A stretch of 64,000 nucleotides of DNA from Strongylocentrotus droebachiensis (taxonomy: Eukaryota > Echinodermata > Echinoidea > Camarodonta > Strongylocentrotidae), in contig JAVYIG010002388.1 of assembly GCA_035222895.1 (NCBI GenBank), positions 124,001 to 188,000 on the forward strand, in the 5' to 3' direction. Positions 23,506 through 35,315 of the stretch are shown here, piece after piece; within the stretch, counting starts at the first letter, position 1; each line of letters begins with the position of its first letter. Under the pieces are notes generated by a model. The model ran no database searches. It was given only the letters and a program-made list of their open reading frames with translations, and was not told the DNA's origin. The position numbers were made by a program, and so were the translations under genes.

Positions 23506-25218
23506 GATTTCTTTACACAAACTCTATAATTTCCGTCACTGAAATGAATACTTGCAAGTAATTTACGTCAGCAATCTGTCTTTTTTGTTTTTCATATATT
23601 AGGTTACCTACATTTCATGGGACTTTTATCGCATTTCGTCTGTTCCGTTCAGATTAGATAACTATTATAGCCCTATATTAATATATTAATAGTTTTGATA
23701 AGCTGTATGTTCTGAATATTTTAAATTAGTGAGTGTCTAGTTCTCAATTTTTTTCTCTCTTTCACATTTATCATAAATAGTGCCTCCCTCACATTCAAAC
23801 TTTGCTCTTTGGCTTCATGTCAACAGCACTTTAGCATGAAATGCAGTCGAGCTTGAAATACCATGTTTTCAAGCTGAATACGGTACAATACGATTTGTAA
23901 TAAGGCATTCAGATGAAACTAACACCTCAAAGGCCAACCTTGAGAACAAACTACTGTAGAAAAAAGCAGAAAACCAAAGAATCGTACAGGTGAAATTTGA
24001 CAAAAAATGAAAATGTTATGAATTTTTGGAAGTTGCAACCACTAAAGGTATGGGCTCTTCAAATTGGCTGAATAGGTAATGTCTCTGTAGTGCATAACTG
24101 TAGCGATCTCATATATATTTCAAACATTCACAACTTTCTTATTATCGGTCCAATTTATTTCAAACTTTTGCCATTCTTTTTTCTGATTTTCTGCTCCTAT
24201 TCAAATATTCAACTTATTACACAGGTTACATTGCCCTTTAAAATTTGTCATTAAGTTAAATTTTATTCTAACATTCTTGATTTTCCAGAACTCTACTGAT
24301 CTGGATTATCTCTTACAAATCTGTTTTCCTAAATCCACTTCATCCTACTTGTCATTGTTCCACTCACCTTTCTCTTTTTCATTTATCCCCTCTCTCTCTC
24401 TGTCTTGTTTTTGTTTCTCTCTCTCTCTCCCTCTTTTTCTCTCTATCTCTTTTTCTCTGTCTATTCCTCCTCTTTCTGTCTCCCTCTCTATCACCTACTC
24501 TTTCATCTCTCTTCCTCTCCTTCCCTCTCTTTGTTCCTTCCTCTACTTCCCTCTCTTCCTCTCATTCCTACTCTCTCTTCCCTCCCCCTCTCCCTCTCCC
24601 TTTTTACCCTCTTTTTCTGAGCATTTGTGTATTAAATGTGTATGTATCTCTTCCATCTATCTTCTCATTCATTTATTTCTCTTCAGTGTATTTTTAGAAC
24701 CTAGTAGTTTTGTAGGCCTAAACATAATGTTGTGACATAGTAAGTTAACCTTACAAAACTGTTCTTTCAGTCTCCCCTGACATACTGCTTCATGTATTTT
24801 TCCCACATTACTCACCAAATATCTCTTCCTGGAAAACTGAGCAAAATATATGTTGATATTATGCATCCTGTTTATCTAAAATAAGGTGTTATTAAACAAG
24901 GGGGAAAAGAAGTTTCCAAGTTTGTAACTGAAAAACCAAGAATATAGATGATTCACCCCTCCCCCCAATATGCATGAATACCATAAATGGGTCTCTCCAA
25001 ATTCTCAGTAAATATACCGGTAAAGAAAGCCAGCATTATAGATTTTTCAGATTCTGAGTTATGGAAACAGTGTGGGCGATGGTATATGTTCTTGGATTTG
25101 ACTTTGGGGATGAAAAGGTAAAAAAGAAGAAGAAGAAAGCGGTGAATATGATATCCTTACAAGATTCCAGGCAAAATTGTTTGCATGTGGCTTGTTTATA
25201 CCCCTCAAGGTATACTAG
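23506..25218. other. Intron with long pyrimidine tract
   Basis: CT-rich tract 24360-24615 (CTCTCTCTCTCCCTC and TTCCTC variants). The reading frames across it are compositional. No other feature recognised. Confidence 0.6.
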
Positions 25219-25436
25219 GACCCCATTCTTACCTACTTCCTGGACCGATCTACGCTAGACCAGTCTACGTTAATAGAGTGGTATAATGGTGAGAACCGTG
25301 CAAGGAACGAAGAGTACCTTTGAACAGATCCAGAAGACCACATTGCGATCTGGAGTAGTCTAGTGATAGGTCTTGTGATTGGTCTAGCGATCGGTCTAGC
25401 GTAGACTGGTCCAAAGAAGTGAGTGAGAATGGGGTC
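25219..25436. mobile_element. MITE, about 218 bp, GACCCCATTCT ends
   Basis: The left end GACCCCATTCTTACCTACTT and the reverse complement of the right end GACCCCATTCTCACTCACTT are inverted repeats, continuing into TGGACC and TACGCTAGACC. Internal direct repeats of GGTCTAGCGATCGGTCTAGC type. No clear target duplication. Confidence 0.75.
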
Positions 25437-25820
25437 GTGTTTGTGAGATGTTAGTAATCGTTTGTTGACAGCAGCATCTTTCCAGATACCCCCTCAGCGG
25501 TGATGAGAAAATAAGATCAGAGGGGTTGATCTTGAAAGGATTGTGACAACCTTTCAACCTCCCTGTTTCTGCTCTTTTCTACATTCTCTCTTCTCTCTAT
25601 TATCTTTCTGCATGTTTCTTTATATGCCATCCTCTCTCTCTTTCTCTCTCTTCCCCTCCATCCCTTTCCCATCTCTATCATTCTCTCTCTCTGTCTCTCC
25701 TTCCATCCATCCTTTGCTTCATCATTTTCCCATTTCTCTCACTATCTCTCTCTATCTCTCTCTCTCTCCTTTTCTATTCCTTTCTTCATCCCAACCCCAT
25801 CTCTTATCATTCTCTCTGTC

Positions 25821-25853
<33 letters not shown>

Positions 25854-26931
25854 CCCATCTCCTTCTCCTTTCCCTCCTCCTCTCCGTCTCCCTCTCCGTC
25901 TCCCCCTCCCCTTCCCCTCCCCTTGCCCTTCGCCACTCCTCCTTCTTGCTCCCACTCCTATTGAATCTCTTGACCCCATGGTCATGTGCATTCCCAGTAG
26001 AGGTCACAACCTTCCTGAAATGAAGACAGTATGTTATTGTTGTTGTTATTGTTGTTATCCCTCCCCTTAATCCCACTAGGGCCATCATGGGTTGGTAGTT
26101 CCTCTGTCATCAAGGGAGTGAGATAGTCTCATAATTCATACCTTGTTTACAAGGACAATCCACTGTCATCTATGGGACTGTAGAGCAGGTTTAGATTAAT
26201 ATGAAGCAACTTTCTTGTTTGCAGGATAGTAGAATTTCAATTGAAAGGGCTGCTTTTAGCTTGTCAAATAAAGCAAAAAATAAAACAAGCAAAAGAAAAA
26301 GAAAATAGACTTAGATCTGTGAAAAATATAGCCCTATGTCTATGTGTCAAAGCAATGTTTTAAATTAGCCTCAAAAGTACCTGCAGGCTGCAGAAATATG
26401 ATTTAAGTAGGAGGAATACTTTTTAAGTATTATTAATCATCTTTGTAGTTTCAGTCTGTCATAAAGAAGATGTTTAAATGGTTGGGACACAAGCTAGATC
26501 TCATAAATTACTTGAGATTATACATGCAAATTTAGTGAGAGACAGTGGACGTCAATCCCTGTACTTTGAACAGTGGTAGAGTCCAATACGTTCTTGAGAT
26601 TTGACATGATGTTGACATGGCTTGAATCAACAAGGCAGTCTGCAGTCTAGTGTCTAGGCCTTGATCCCTGCGTATGATTGTTTAAACTCAAACTCTCTGG
26701 TCAGAAGTGGATAATCTTTAAATTCTTTTTGAGTGATTTGATGCAGCTTTTTATCTGATTCGATGTTAATTGAATGTAGGTCATATTCAAGATATGTTGT
26801 ACTCTATGTTACTGACTACATCAACAAAATAATAGTAAAGTGTGCATATCTGCTGATTTTATAAAAAATGATAGCCCTAGTACCAATAGTACCATGGCTA
26901 GCTTGGATCACATTCAATTGCTTGTTCAGAG
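25437..26931. other. Intron with pyrimidine tract
   Basis: CT/CCT tract 25560-25945, including an uninterrupted (TC)n at about 25828-25852 and CCTCTCCGTCTCC repeats. The remainder (25950-26930) is featureless AT-rich intron. Confidence 0.6.
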
Positions 26932-26990
26932 CCAGAAGGACATTAACCCATTGTTAGAGTATGTGAGGTAATGCTATTCTGGCTATGAAC
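26932..26990. mobile_element. Member of the CCAGAAGG hairpin family
   Basis: CAGAGCCAGAAGGACATTAA pairs imperfectly with GTAATGCTATTCTGGCTATG. A more diverged member than those at 19117 and 32193. Confidence 0.65.
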
Positions 26991-27119
26991 AGAAGAAATA
27001 TCAAGAACAGTATTTTATCAATGGTAATTATGTTCAATATTTGAGCACAATTTAGTGTCTGGGACACCAATTGAAAATATACCATATAATCACCCAGTAT
27101 AAAGGCTGTTAAGTGTTAA

Positions 27120-27596
27120 CAGCCTTTTCACACAGGAGTAAAATTTATTGTATCTAAAGGCTGAGGCTGTTAAACTAAACAGCTTTAAAGTAAATTTCCC
27201 CTGACTGTGAACATGGAAATATACAAAGTTCGTACAGATACGAACTCGCAATCTAAATACTAGTCAGCAGGCTACAGATACGAAATCCGTTTCTAGAGGC
27301 AAGACGCTTTGTATGTGAAAGCTGATATCATACGTAAAGCTGATTAGTTTAAAGCTCTTTAAAGGCCCACTGCACTACTTGTAGCTACTTGCGCCCTCTA
27401 TATAACAAACAGTGCCTAATCGGTGACCATTGGTCCCCCATGATCCTCTTTTCCTTATGTTAACTGAGAGCTGAGTTAATGAGATAACCACCTGTCCAGT
27501 GACCTTGCAGGGCGCTCTAATCCCTCATGTAAACTACGGCAGATAAGCTTTAAACTAATCAGTTTTACAGAATGTTACCCCTATGTGAAAGGGGGG
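27120..27596. mobile_element. MITE, 477 bp, second copy of the CAGCCTTTTCACAC family
   Basis: Left end CAGCCTTTTCACACAGGAGT; the right end is a diverged inverted counterpart (CCCCTATGTGAAAGGGGGG). Flanked by TAA on both sides. Shares AGATACGAA..CGTTTCTAGA with the 21807 copy. A TAA/TTG-type 3-bp duplication would fit a PIF/Harbinger MITE (inference). Confidence 0.65.
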
Positions 27597-30500
27597 TAAG
27601 TTTAACAACAAAACTGGAGTCAGAAATGGAATTTGCTACAATTTGTGTCTGATTGACACAGACTAGCACTGGGCACTCATACAGCACAGGCATTCCATTT
27701 CAGTTGAATGGCCTACCAATCTGACTTTGGAAATACAACTCCTCTGCATGTTATTGTGTGTGTGGTACTGGGGCGTACACACAGATAGACTGGTATAGAC
27801 TGGAAGATACAACCATTCTCTACATGGATTTGTACAGTAAGGACAAGGCTTTGATGTTCTGGTGGATGAATTAGCATGGAACTGTAGGCGGTTGATTGTG
27901 GAATGGACAATACATAGAATGGTCGTACTAGCTGCCCAAGTGATGCTCTTGTGTTCTATAGCTGGAGGTACTGGTACTGGAAAATATTTGTTTATTCACC
28001 ATAGGTCATAATTACTTCCAATTATTTGATTGGAATAACTGTGGAGCAAGCTCACTTTTGTTTTCACACCGGTACCAGTGTATGCATCAGCCAATGGGAG
28101 ATTGAGACTCCAGGCACTTTCTCTCTCTCTCTTTATCTTGAGCTGATTTACTCCTTGGTATATTGGTAGCAAAGGAAGGAAGCTGGAGAAGTTGATACCG
28201 GTGTAGGATACCAGTAGAATTGGGCTAGGCCTGGGACTGCATCTGCAATACCTCCGGTAACCTGTCTTCTAGTTCTAGTGGTATTTAGCAGAAGATAGAA
28301 CCACTTCTTGCCGAAATGTAACGTCTTTGCTGGACATAGCTCGCAATGTCTTGACCATGTTGACATGCAGATTCAAATGATTAGAATATTCAAGGAATAT
28401 CTGGAATTATCGCCTGAGATGGAATCTTATTAACTGAGCTGAGCTGAGCTGAGTGAAATGGAATACAGAGCAAGATTTTGAAGGAAACTTTCCATGTACC
28501 GGTACTACTAGAAAGCAGGTGGGAATATAAACATGATGAAGTAATACTAATTAAGAGAACTAACTAACCGATTGTGCCTTGGGCTGCTTTCTGGAATGCA
28601 ATTGAGAAATATACTTGCTGACCTGGTATACCTGGGAAATAAGTCCTTGTGTTCTATTATTAGACTGAATGTAACAGTTCATGTGAAAGAGAAGTGCACT
28701 GGTATACATGAACCATGTTAACTGGCTAGGCTCAAATATCATTTTATCAGGACTAGAAATGTACCAATGATAATTTCCCTAGAATACATAGAGAGCTGCT
28801 TCGAAGGCAAGTTAATCATCAGAGTACTTCAAAGGAACACTACGCTGTTTTGAATCTGTGGATATCTTGAACCATTACTATTTATTCATCATCTTCAGAA
28901 TGCGTAACATATAATGTTAATACAAGACAGATTATTGTGCGTTTGCAACACAGGAATAGCCTGAAATAAGACTCCTAGAATTAATTGACTCACTTGAGTG
29001 TACAACAAAGAGAGATATAAGTGTATGACGTCTCATGGATGTTTTTGTGATGTATGACTCACGTGAATAATGGTCACCAAGACACTCACCTCACTAAACA
29101 TCCACATCTTGCTCCATCTGCTTTGAGGAGGCAGTTCCAAAAAAGGTATTAGAAAATGCTGCATGATGTGTATGTATTGTATCGTGTGATTGGCAGAGGC
29201 AGACTGGCCATTGAGAGTTTCGGGAGTTTTCCCCACACATGATTTTGGTCTGTTATTTTAGCTTTATAAGAGTTACTCTATAGTTTGAAATGACTGGTCG
29301 CATCTGAATTCCCCAACCAAATTTCAGTCCCAGTCCCAGTCTGCCCCTAGTGCTCAGAACCATAATCAAGTTCACTCATTTGTTTGAATAGAGAGTCATT
29401 GCTCTATTAAAACGACAATCCAATCTAATGAAGCTAATGAATAGAAAACAGTAGGCCTATGCTTGCAAGGTTGGATTTCCATTTAATACTAGATTATATT
29501 TCCCAGCAGACATTATTATCTGTTAGGAGCCAAAAGTGACTATATTACTTGATTGAAATGATATACATGTAAATGCATCACTATGAAGGTGACACCAGTT
29601 TCTAGCACCGGGCAGATGATGAAACAAATGTTGTCTTGGGTTATTTTTAATCAGTGTGTAGATGGGATGAGGTCATTTCCATAACTTTTATGATCTTGTT
29701 TACTTCTCCAGTGCCTCATGGAAGTATAAATAAATATATCAACTGTTCAGAGCCAGATGCATGAATGTTAACTGTGTGTTATAATTCCTGTTTGACTCCA
29801 AACAGACGATTTATCATCTACCAAGACCACTGACTGAGAGTCAGAACGATATCATATCTAATTATCTATGCAAAGTAACATGAGCTAATGCCCTTCTGGC
29901 TCAGCCTCGATCAGCAGACTCTTGCTTACCATATTCAAAGAGATTCACAATGAATGCAACTACATAAAGGGAATCATAATGAATGTTCATAAATGTTCTA
30001 GGACTTTGAACCTCCTTGATTTCAGCACTATTGTACAACATTGACATACATAAAGCAGGGCCATGTTACAAAGATACCTGGTCTAAGTCTGTATCTATGA
30101 TATTGGTTACTATAATTATGTAGTTGGTGACAAAACTTTTTTCTTCAGTTTTCAGTGAGGACTGCTCTGTTATAACGTTGATAAATTTGTCCCTATTTTC
30201 ACAAAGTTATGGTAGTGCACAATCGTCACGCAAATTGCCTTTTATTTTCCTCACTACCATCACTTCATGAAAATAGGGATGAATTGTATGAAATATCCAC
30301 TGAATTGACCTTGATTTTCAAAGATCAATTCAAGGTGAAAATGCATGATATTCAATGCAACACCTTTCTGAGTTCCTGGTAACCTAGTGAACTTTGGGTT
30401 CGTGAGTGACATCCATTTCCTAGTACATAGGGTAGTACAGGCATGCTGAAGTGGTATCAATCTCACAAGAGCAGACGGCCTGCTATTCTCAAGATATAAA

Positions 30501-32192
30501 TTATTACTCTGTATCACTTTCACATCCTAATTTGCTGCTCTCTCTGTCTGGCTGTCTGTCTCTCTTTCTTCTACATCTCTATAGATCTCTCTTTCTTTTC
30601 CTTTCTCAGTTTCTGTCTTTTCTAGGTGTCTGTCTCTCATTCTCTGTCTCTCTCCCTCTCAGTCCACATTTCACTAGTTAGGCTATCCCATCTCTTTCCC
30701 TTCTTCCTTTTCTTACAAGCTCCTTCTCTGTAGCCAGTGTAGGCCTACATCTTTCTTACACTCTGTAGCCTATTTGTTTCTGCTACTTTCTGTATCTCCC
30801 AAGTCCCACCCCCTTCTCTGTCCCTCTCTTTCCCATTCTTGGCTCATCATCCTCCCTCCCCTCTCTTCATCTCTCTTGGTAATTATCTCATGTTACCGAG
30901 GAGCTCAACTACAGCATTGATTAAACTAAGCCTGAGCTGGTCTCTCATCTCGCCGATCGATAGTGACTATTACAATGCCATGTGTACAAGTATGAGGTTT
31001 CGCTCACAAAACCATTCACTAAAGTGTCCTGGAAAGTACTTGAGTTGAGGCTGTGGATTTGCAAGTATTATTAATTATATTTCCATCACTTTTTCTGTAT
31101 GATACACTATTTGTCCAAAAATTATCAAAGTCACATAGCTCATCTATGATAAATACAAGAAATTTGTTTTCCCATCTAAATTTCATAAATATGAAATAGA
31201 ACTTACATATCAGCATTTTTTTTTTTTAATTGGCCTCCTACATGTACTTCTCCAAGAGAAAATAGTTTGCTCGTTAGTATGCCCTTATAGAAATGAAAAG
31301 TGAGATTTTCTTATTAAATTCAAGCTGCATACATGTATGTCTTAATAAATAATATATATGCCTACTATTTGTATTATAGAAGGCACTTGTATTATTAATT
31401 AATTTGCTCATCTTAAACTTATTATCTTGAAATCATTTCTTCTTTAATGGTGTTATTCTTGTATTTTTTCCATCAATGCTTCGTCCTTGCTTGGCAGTAT
31501 AGTTTGGCCCGTTGTTATTCCCCGCTATCAGACGATACATTAGCACTCTCCTGTTGTATTGTTGCCCCAGAAGCAAGCTTGTAATCTTACAAGGGTACAG
31601 CACTACCGCATGATTAGACACACATGGGACTAACGGTGCAAGCAAACATTATAATGGCAAATATAGATTGGGGATCAGTCTTTATCCTTAGTACAAACAC
31701 CCAAGAAAACATCTCTGACCTTTCTCCTGTTCTTGTGATAGCATGGAAGTGTCTAGCTAGTCTAAAGACCTGTCTGGTGATGATCGCAACTAATCAATCA
31801 ATCAAATTTATACTGGATATTTATGACTTGTGGCATGTGAATGATATTTTACACTTGATAATAATAACAATAATAGTGCTAATAACAATAATAATAATGA
31901 ACATCATCATCAGCAGCAGCATCGATGATGTTTTTCCTGATGGCCCTCCAATGTTTATAATCCAACTAATAACTTGGTTCCCATTCAACCCTGGGTGGAG
32001 AGTGGCAAATGTGGATTTAATATCTTGCCAAAGGACATTTGTGGTTGGTTGGATTAAGAGTCCAGTGAATGAATCACTTCAATTTGATTCAAGGTGTATG
32101 ATACTATAGCTTGAGTATGAAGCAGAAATATTAGAAAATCCAATTAATTAGGACGCTATCTGTTGAACTGTAGTGCAATACATGTAACATCT
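27597..32192. other. Intron, mostly without recognised features
   Basis: Contains two separated arms of the CCAGAAGG hairpin family at about 29750 and 29886, a TGAGCTGAGCTGAGC microrepeat at 28433-28455, and a pyrimidine tract at 30530-30850. A SINE remnant (CAACCCTGGGTGGAGAGTGG, CTTGCCAAAGGAC) lies at about 31860-32065 with an ATAATAATAAT-rich left end. No exon recognised. Confidence 0.45.
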
Positions 32193-32255
32193 GTTTGGAA
32201 GCAGAAGGGCGTTGACTCATATAATTGATAGAGAGTTGACGCCCTTCTGGCTGTA
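32193..32255. mobile_element. Member of the CCAGAAGG hairpin family
   Basis: Near-perfect hairpin: GCAGAAGGGCGTTGACTC pairs with GAGTTGACGCCCTTCTGGC around ATATAATTGATAGA. About 60 bp. Confidence 0.8.
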
Positions 32256-34073
32256 AAGAGGATATGCATATACATCTGTGTTGGCTGATTGGGGCTGGTT
32301 GTGCATTCATTTGCTATCCAGCATGATTTTGTAATGCCTTATGAATATTGTTTACATCTCATTGCTCCAAACAACCTATCTATTACATTGGATCAAAGTT
32401 TTAGATTCAGTGTAGCATAGTTTGTTTGATATTTTAGATGCAAAGTAATTACCAGAACATGATATTACCATTTGAAGTTTATAGCCATCCATATAAATCA
32501 TTTAAGGTCATCCATAAACCTCCCCTTATTGTTTGGTTTGACATGATAGGCATTCAAGATACTAATTTATTTCTGTAGAGGTGTGTGATTTGTTGTTGAG
32601 ATCAATCTTTCTTTTTAATTGGTATGTAACCTTCAGAGTTACGAGGAAATATTTACAAGCACTTTTAAGTATTCTCTAACCTTGGGCATTCAATAAGACT
32701 GTCAGTGATCCAAATCCACTTGATTCGTTTGAGTGTTTTCTATGGTTTGTGGATATATACCTCAAGTATGCCTCACTTATCTTCCTTTGTAGTAGGAGGT
32801 TGAATTTTTGACACTGAATTTTGATCCTCTCCTCAAAGTTGACCAGTTAGAAATGAATAAGCTAATAAGAATTTGACCCTGGAAAGCATAAAAGGGTCTC
32901 CAGAAGGCAGAAACTCTTGACGATACAAGTGAGAAATGAATGAAGAAATATATTAATAAAACATGGATTTGCCCCCAGTCAAATATGACCATTTCTATAG
33001 AAATGTGGATATCCCAGAAGGATAGCTCAGTGGAAGTGCTTATAGGGAATCCACCCTCAATAGCAAAATACTCTCAAAGAAAGCAGCAAATCAGAGAAGC
33101 AGACTGGTGAAAGGTAGTTAACACAATTGGACAATTGAATGATTTAGAATAAAAACGTATATGCACTCGCCTTCGGATTTTGATGGAGTATTAGTGAAAT
33201 CAATATGTGATTAATGTAAAAAAAAGTATTTTTCACAGGGAAGTTACTTATCTGAATGTATACTTACACCTATAACCTGTGCCTTTAATTTGGGTAGACA
33301 AGCATATATTCTGATATGTGGCCACATAAAAACACTCATTTACATTATTCCAATTGCTATTGATTTTGCAAGGTCATGAAAGCTGCATAATTGATTTCTT
33401 TCTTCAATAATGAATACACCACCCTATTTATGTTGTAAGTATCCTATCTAGTACTAGTAGGGTTTATACAAGGCCTTGATTCTACTGGTCAATTATACAT
33501 TGACTTCTTTAGGTAAGCCTGCTCTGGGACCTGTTTCATAAAAATTGTAATTTATTCTAATATTGGTATGATAATGTAAGTGTATAGTTCAAATATACTG
33601 ACAAGAAATATATGAATGTTTTAAACCAAATTTCCAATTAGTATACATTTGCTACTGTGTAAAGAAATTGTAAATTACAATTACATTGTAAAATTTGTAG
33701 CTATTGTGCAACAAACCATTGCCATACCACTTTTTATAGCACAACATATTCTGTTTCATTGATGTAACTTCCGGTACAGCAAATTTTTCCATTGGCTATT
33801 TGGTTGACTTATTGTATACCAAAGCTCAGAAAATGTACCATAGGTAGTTGTACATTTATTGCCTGTACAAGGCTAAACTACGTACTTTTTGCATCGCTTC
33901 ATGCATCCTCCTAATGAACACAAATACAGTGAGCGTGTTGAATTATCTCATTAGGGACCGGTATATGGCCAGATTGTAATTAATTTCTGAATGGGAACGA
34001 GCAAGATGCTGATGTGATGGGTTACCCAATAAAGAGACATGTCATGTGTGTGCAGTCCCACGCACGTACAATA
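32256..34073. other. Intron, no recognised features
   Basis: AT-rich sequence without exon, tandem repeat or inverted-repeat pair that I can support. Confidence 0.45.
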
Positions 34074-35313
34074 GCGAGCTTTCGATTTTAGGCACCCGAC
34101 GTCGGCTACTACGCGTGACGTCATATTAATCCCATGCGCATGCGTGAGCTTCTTGGCCCACGTTCCCTTCCAAATCACCCGACGGGAGTCGGGGGTAATT
34201 TCCGTGAATCGCCGTCGCCGTGAAAACGTCAACGTGAGTGTAGTTTCATCTCTTTCTTTTATGTTATTCTTTGTTTTTATTATTATATTATTTCCTCTTG
34301 CTATCTTTTGTTTCTTCTTCTATCACCTTTTCTTATGTTATTCTTTGTTTTATCATTATATCACTTTCTCTTTCTGTCTTTCCTGATGTTATTCTTTGTT
34401 TCTTCCGTCTATCACCTTCTCTTATTTTATTCTTTGTTGTTATCATTCTATCACTTCCTCTTTCTATCTTTCCTTATGTTATTCTTTGTTTCTTCCTTCT
34501 ATCAACTTCTCTAATGTTATTCTTTGTTTTATCATTCTATCACTTTCTGTCTCTCCTTATGTTATTCTTTGTTTTTTCCTTTTATCACCTTCTCTTTTGT
34601 TTTTCTTTGTTGTAATCATTATATCAATTCCTCTTTCTATCTTTCCCTATGTTATTCTTTGTTTCTTCCTTCTATCACCTTCTCTTATGTTATTCTTTGT
34701 TTTTATCATTCTATCACTTCCTCTTCCTATCTTTCCTTATGTTATTCTTTTTTTCTTCCTTCTATCACCTTTTCTTATGTTATTCTTTGTTTTTATCATT
34801 CTATCACTTCCTCTTTCTATCTTTCCTTATGTTATTCTTTGTTTCTTCCTTCTATCACCTTCTCTTATGTTATTCTTTGTTTTATTATTCTATCAATTTC
34901 TGTTTCTCCTCATGTTATTCTTTGTTTCTCCTTCAATCACCTAATTCTCTCATGTTGTTCTTTGTTTTTTCCTTCTACCACCTTCTCTAATGTTATTCTT
35001 TGTTTCTTCCTTCTATCACCTTCTCTTATGTTATTCTTGTTTTTATTATTTCCTCTTCCTATCCTTTGTTTATTCTTCTTGTTCTTTTTTGTTTTATCAT
35101 TTTAACTTTCTATTTCTGTCATCCTCATGTTATTCTGAATGTATTACTTGATTTAATCACCTGATCTATAAAAATTAGTCACGTGACAGACGAAAGCACC
35201 GACGTGAAAAATCGAAAGCACTGCCGCGAAGGGAACGGACGTGAGCTGCGCAACGTCTCCACGCTCCAGTACCTCGTAGTAGCCGACGTCGGGTGCCTAA
35301 ATCGAAAGCTCGC
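34074..35313. mobile_element. 1.24-kb foldback element carrying the same pyrimidine array
   Basis: Terminal inverted repeats of about 40 bp: GCGAGCTTTCGATTTTAGGC then ACCCGACGTCGGCTACTACG on the left, and the same on the complement at the right with one T fewer. TA occurs on both sides (34072-34073, 35314-35315), a possible TA target duplication. Subterminal segments are CpG-rich. The interior from about 34259 to 35100 is a diverged version of the TTATGTTATTCTTTGTTT array found at 13645. No transposase frame. The ends bear no resemblance to those at 13382 or 21182. Confidence 0.85.
34259..35100. repeat. Pyrimidine-rich tandem array inside the 34074 element
   Basis: About 20 degenerate copies of TTATGTTATTCTTTGTTT followed alternately by ATCATTCTATCACTTCCTC and CTTCCTTCTATCACCTTCTC. 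More diverged than the 13645 array, so probably older or less homogenised. Reading frames encoding Leu/Phe/Ser repeats are compositional. Confidence 0.9.
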
Positions 35314-35315
35314 TA

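Noticed and set aside
25543-26070. 175-codon Ser/Pro/Leu-rich frame, and Arg/Glu-rich frames on the opposite strand
   Set aside because: Translation of a CT tract; no unique protein segment.
34396-35105. 182- and 193-codon hydrophobic frames
   Set aside because: Same pyrimidine tandem array in the 34074 element; three overlapping frames are open at once.
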